Source: Carnegiea gigantea
Lineage: Eukaryota > Streptophyta > Magnoliopsida > Caryophyllales > Cactaceae
Direction of reading: 5' to 3'
Assembly (NCBI GenBank): GCA_029747015.1
Contig: JAKOGI010000023.1
Span: 798,501-862,500 of the forward strand
DNA: 64,000 nt
Below are positions 60,470 through 64,000 of the stretch, in pieces. The translations under genes and the position numbers were made by a program. The notes under the pieces were generated by a model that was not told where the DNA came from, did no database searches, and was given only the letters and a program-made list of their open reading frames with translations. The first letter of the stretch is position 1, and every line of letters begins with the position of its first letter.

Positions 60470-61636
60470 TAAAAGTTTATATTCAAAGCCATACAACATT
60501 CAACACAATGCTTGTAATGAAGGCATTTCTTGAGAATAGAAGGGTCCCTTGAGGTGCAGAATTTTTCAGAAACCAACAAGTTCCCTAAGTAAACAGGGTT
60601 ACCTGGCTAAGTCAACTTAGTTAACATGTGATATGTATCTATGTTGGACCTGATTTGTTAAGTGTTTCCACTTCTCTGTCGATTGATAGCCCATTGGTTG
60701 ACTCTGTAGGTGGCCTATTGAGCAGTGGTTGGGCATTTTACGCTTAAAGATAGAAATGCACCATAAACATGGTGGGGACTCCTGCGTAAGTACTTAGAAG
60801 TCGCGTATTAGGCCCATGAATTTGAGATCATAAGTTTAATTGCTGTTTGAAGTATTAGGAGCACTTCAATAGTTTACTATTCGCCCGAGTTATCTTGATA
60901 TATATTACCTCAATTCGCTAGGGTCCCCTGCATCCGTATTGTCCTCCTTCCCCTTCAAACAAGCTAACTAACAATTGGTGGGGGACAAAATATGTAGTGG
61001 TGGAATTCTATCTCTTATGAGCAAATTGTATTAGACTAATCTAGTTAAATGAAATGTATCGAAGATGAAAAAAATAAATGGAATGTATCCATAACAAAAA
61101 TATAAATAGATAAATAACTTTGAGTGCATGTCATAACTACGGTGCATCGAACAACTTTAGGATCCAACATATTGTAAATTGAACGTAAAAAATTTACAAA
61201 TTATAACCGCGACAACTATGATACTAATAAAAGCAGGGAAAGTTTGAGAGTAGGGACATTGATTTTGGAATTTTTGGATATGTCATTGGACAACAACAAT
61301 GCGCATGAACACAAACTTGAGACCCCAAGCAAACTAGTTTAGGCAAGTGTGCAAACGGGAAAAAAAAATGCATGTTGCAGAAAAGAAGGCCATCAAATTG
61401 TTTTTGATTTTCTAAGCCATTGGTCAGTATGTTACAATTTTCAGAAAAGAATAGAACCAGATACAATGGAATCCTCATCCCACGATAATAAAATCCGTGA
61501 AGGGTACTTCATTTGCAGCCTACAATTTTCGCAGAAATTTATCCTAGCTAGGAAGAGCGGTTAACGACGACTCAGTTTCACAAAGTGCCTGAAAAAAGCC
61601 TAATGGGTTATTTTTCATGCAATATGTGTACGTCAA

Positions 61637-61643
61637 TATAAAT
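61637..61643 (+). promoter_or_regulatory. Candidate TATA box of SDR pseudogene copy 2
   Basis: TATAAAT, 55 bp upstream of the proposed start at 61,692, as in copy 1. Confidence 0.4.
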
Positions 61644-61691
61644 GATGTTTCTGATCCCGGCGGTACTCAAATCTCTTGAAGGGTACCGATC

Positions 61692-63835
61692 ATGCCAAAA
61701 AGTTCGTTTTTAGCCAACACTCAATCTAGGAAAGAAAGAAAGAAAGAAACGCATAGATCTGATCTTTTTTGTACAGCCCATGTACAGGTTAAAAGGAAAG
61801 GTGGCTATCATAACGGGAGGTGCAAGTGGTTTTGGCGAGGCGACAGCTAGGCTCTTTGTTAGACATGGTGCCAATGTAATAATTGCCGATGTGCAAGACG
61901 AGAAGGGTAGAGCTTTGTGCAATGACATCGCTTCGGGCACTGATTACTCTGGTAGTTCTTCTATCTCCTATGCCCGTTGTAACGTTACTGATGATACCAG
62001 CGTCAAGAATGTGGTCGATCTAGCTATCTCCAAGTATGGCAAACTTGACATTATGTCAACAATGCAGGCATTTCAGGTAATGCATGATGTAGTATGTCAA
62101 ATTCAATGTAAAAATCAACTTTGATTTTTCTTAATTTTTTCTTTTCGATAAATCAAGTTAGACCCTAACCAAGGAAATTGGGATCTTATTCTTTCCCCTT
62201 TGAAATACCAAACTCTCTAATCAATTTCTACTAGAAATCAACTTTGATGTTTTTTTGCTTATTGGGAATAGGAGGAAATCAAATTAGACCTCAACAGTCA
62301 ACAAAGATCCCCTGCCCCACCCCCGCCCCAAACCCTAAATACCAAACTCTTAGGTTCCGTTTGATCCTCACAAATTTGGCGGAAAGAAAAGTTGAAGGAA
62401 AAAAAATGTGAAGGAAAAAAAAGTGAAGAGAAAATGAGTTTTTTCCTCTTGTTTGGATTGAGGGAAAAAATTACAAGAACTTGGATGAAAAATTTGAATA
62501 TTAATGAACTACGTGAATCATGTTAATGTCATCTAAGTAATGTGAGGTTGGAGGATGTTGGAAATTTTCCTCAAACTTTCCTCATAATTTTATGAGAAAA
62601 AATTTATCACTTGTTTATAACAATTTTTTTACCTAATTTTCCTTCATTTTTTTTTTCTTTGTGATTTTTTCTAAACCAAATACAAGAAAAAAAGTAACTT
62701 TTCCAAATTTTTTTCTTTCCATCAAATTTTTCAAGGTCCAAACGCAGCCTTAAGTAATTTTTTTATTCTTTTTTATTAGGAATGGATGATATCAAATTAG
62801 ACCTCACCAAAGATCCCCTCACCCACGCTCCCCACCCCCCACCCAAAAACCCCAAATACCAAACTCTTAATTAATTTTTTGTACTGTAGAAACATATTCA
62901 AGGTAAGAATTAAAAAAGTATGATTTTAATATGAATATACATCCATGCGTGTATATACAAGGAAATTTTTAACAAGTAACTCCATCTCTAGTAGTGGTTA
63001 GGGGGTTCAAATCCCATCTAATGTAAATTTTGGTCCCATTTATGTGGAGGCTTACCCTCCTTATCCAACTTGCTATGGGTTTATAAGTTCCGACCCTGTC
63101 CAAAAATCTTATGAACCCAGCTAAACCATGAATAATGAGTTTGCTTTGTTTAGTTTTCGAGTCAGTTTATTGTATATATAACTTGTAGTAAAATATGTAG
63201 AATTTATTTGTTGAGGAAACAAATTAAACATTGTCAAATGACTTGGTTTTTACATGGAGCCTTGTAGGAATGACCATTTGACACTGCTAGTTAACGTTAA
63301 AAAATTTTCAGGAGACTTGGATAAAACCATATTAGGCACCACCAACAAGAACTTTAAGAAGGTATTTGATGTCAATGTCTATGGTGCATTCCTAGGAGCG
63401 AAGCATGCCGCAAGGGTGATGATCCCTAGGAAGAGCGGAGTGATACTCTTCACTGCGAGTCTAGCATCAGTGGTATGTGGAGAGACCTCACATGCATACA
63501 CCATGTCAAAGAATGCGATCGTGGGCTTGATGAAGAATCTGTGCGTCGAGATGGGATAATATGGGATAAGGGTGAATGCGATATCTCCTTGTGCTGTGTC
63601 TACCCCAATACATACCCATTCATTTGGGATCGACAAGGCCACATTGGACGAAGTGATCACTGAGTCCGCGGTGCTCAAGGGCGCTACACTGGATGCAATG
63701 GATGTCGCTCATGCAGCATTGTATTTAGCTAGTGATGAGGCTAAGCTTGTCCGTGGGCTTAACTTGATGGTTGATGGTGGTTATACTGGCACCAACCCAG
63801 CCGTCTCCTTGACCTTCAAAAGGTTACTCTCATGA
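61692..63835 (+). pseudogene. SDR pseudogene, secoisolariciresinol dehydrogenase-like, copy 2
   Basis: Proposed exons are 61,692-61,729, 61,788-62,076 and 63,312-63,835. The first and third have the same lengths as in copy 1; the second is one base shorter. It keeps TGGASGFG, the Asp after VIIA, the catalytic Ser, YTMSK and the C-terminal DGGYTGTNP. A one-base deletion near 62,056 (GACATTATGTCAAC where copy 1 has GACATTTTGTTCAAC) destroys the NNAG motif and shifts the frame. The same TAA as in copy 1 interrupts exon 3 at 63,557-63,559. The main intron has grown to 1,235 bp through a MITE. The 5' intron again has a non-GT donor. The poly(A) signal found downstream of copy 1 is mutated. It cannot encode an SDR enzyme, though transcription is possible. 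Confidence 0.87.
62353..62749. mobile_element. PIF/Harbinger-type MITE, 397 bp, inserted in SDR copy 2 intron
   Basis: The left end GGTTCCGTTTGATCC and the inverted right end GGCTGCGTTTGGACC pair imperfectly. TTA duplications lie at 62,350-62,352 and 62,750-62,752. Copy 1 preserves the empty site as a single ACTCTTAAGTAA (about 50,511-50,522). The interior is rich in AAAAGTGAAG and TTTTTCC stretches and is non-coding. Confidence 0.9.
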
Positions 63836-64000
63836 GATGTCTCTTTTCAATTATAAAATCATGCTAATATTATTTTGTTAAATCTTGGTGGCTTAATTAG
63901 TTAGTTGCGTCATGTGTTTTATTTTTAATTGTTTATTGTAGAGGCACTGGAGGTCATAATGAAGGGTCCTATTGTCCACTGTGTTCAAGGGTAGCTGATT

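Larger units (their letters stand above)
54990..64000 (+). repeat. Direct segmental duplication, copy 2 (continues past window)
   Basis: Collinear with 42,486-51,769. The repeat period is about 12.2-12.5 kb. Differences include the extra 57,029-57,337, the missing counterpart of 45,111-45,960, and a MITE at 62,353-62,749. The right boundary is outside the window. Confidence 0.95.

Overview
This window is gene-poor nuclear DNA from a flowering plant. The evidence is plant-type LTR retrotransposons with initiator-tRNA-Met and tRNA-Asp primer sites, a Cassandra-like element carrying 5S rRNA sequence, PIF/Harbinger-type MITEs with TTA/TAA target duplications, and a plant short-chain dehydrogenase/reductase (SDR) gene with introns. 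The species cannot be read from the sequence. No intact protein-coding gene was found.

Left part (1-14,590). Mostly unannotatable repeat-derived sequence. It holds a SINE-like tRNA-derived piece (about 2,484-2,590), a Cassandra-like 5S-bearing LTR with primer site and purine tract (4,751-5,211), degenerate CGGGTT tracts, an old LTR-type repeat (about 7,100-9,700) and a decayed Mutator-like (MULE) transposase on the minus strand (12,356-13,233).

Nested retrotransposon stack (14,590-35,260). A second copy of the 7.1-9.7 kb repeat is broken into three pieces (14,590-15,075; 28,486-29,501; 34,975-35,260). A Ty3/gypsy-type element with a decayed tRNA-Asp primer site (about 15,076-28,485, minus strand) sits in the first break. 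Inside it lie a structurally complete gag-only LTR element (16,421-20,371, target duplication CGTAG) and a 3'-LTR-truncated Ty1/copia gag-only element (about 21,770-24,989). A LARD-like element with a zinc-knuckle gag remnant (29,502-34,974) sits in the second break. No reverse transcriptase or integrase was recognised in any of them.

Inverted-repeat elements (36,556-41,332). A 2.2 kb element with short TIRs is filled with 1.9 kb of AAT/ATT-rich DNA. Next to it is a 2.1 kb long-TIR foldback element whose GC-rich inner arms look gene-derived and which contains a TRIM-like LTR with a primer site.

Direct segmental duplication (42,486-51,769 and 54,990-64,000, running off the window). It begins at TA microsatellites in both copies. 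Each copy contains a CGGGTT tract, MITEs and one SDR gene of the secoisolariciresinol-dehydrogenase-like type. Both SDR copies carry the same nonsense codon just after the catalytic Tyr-x-x-x-Lys, so inactivation probably preceded the duplication. Copy 2 also has a 1-bp frameshift and a 397-bp MITE in its intron, for which copy 1 is the empty site. The SDR gene pair is the only gene content here with a clear cellular function.
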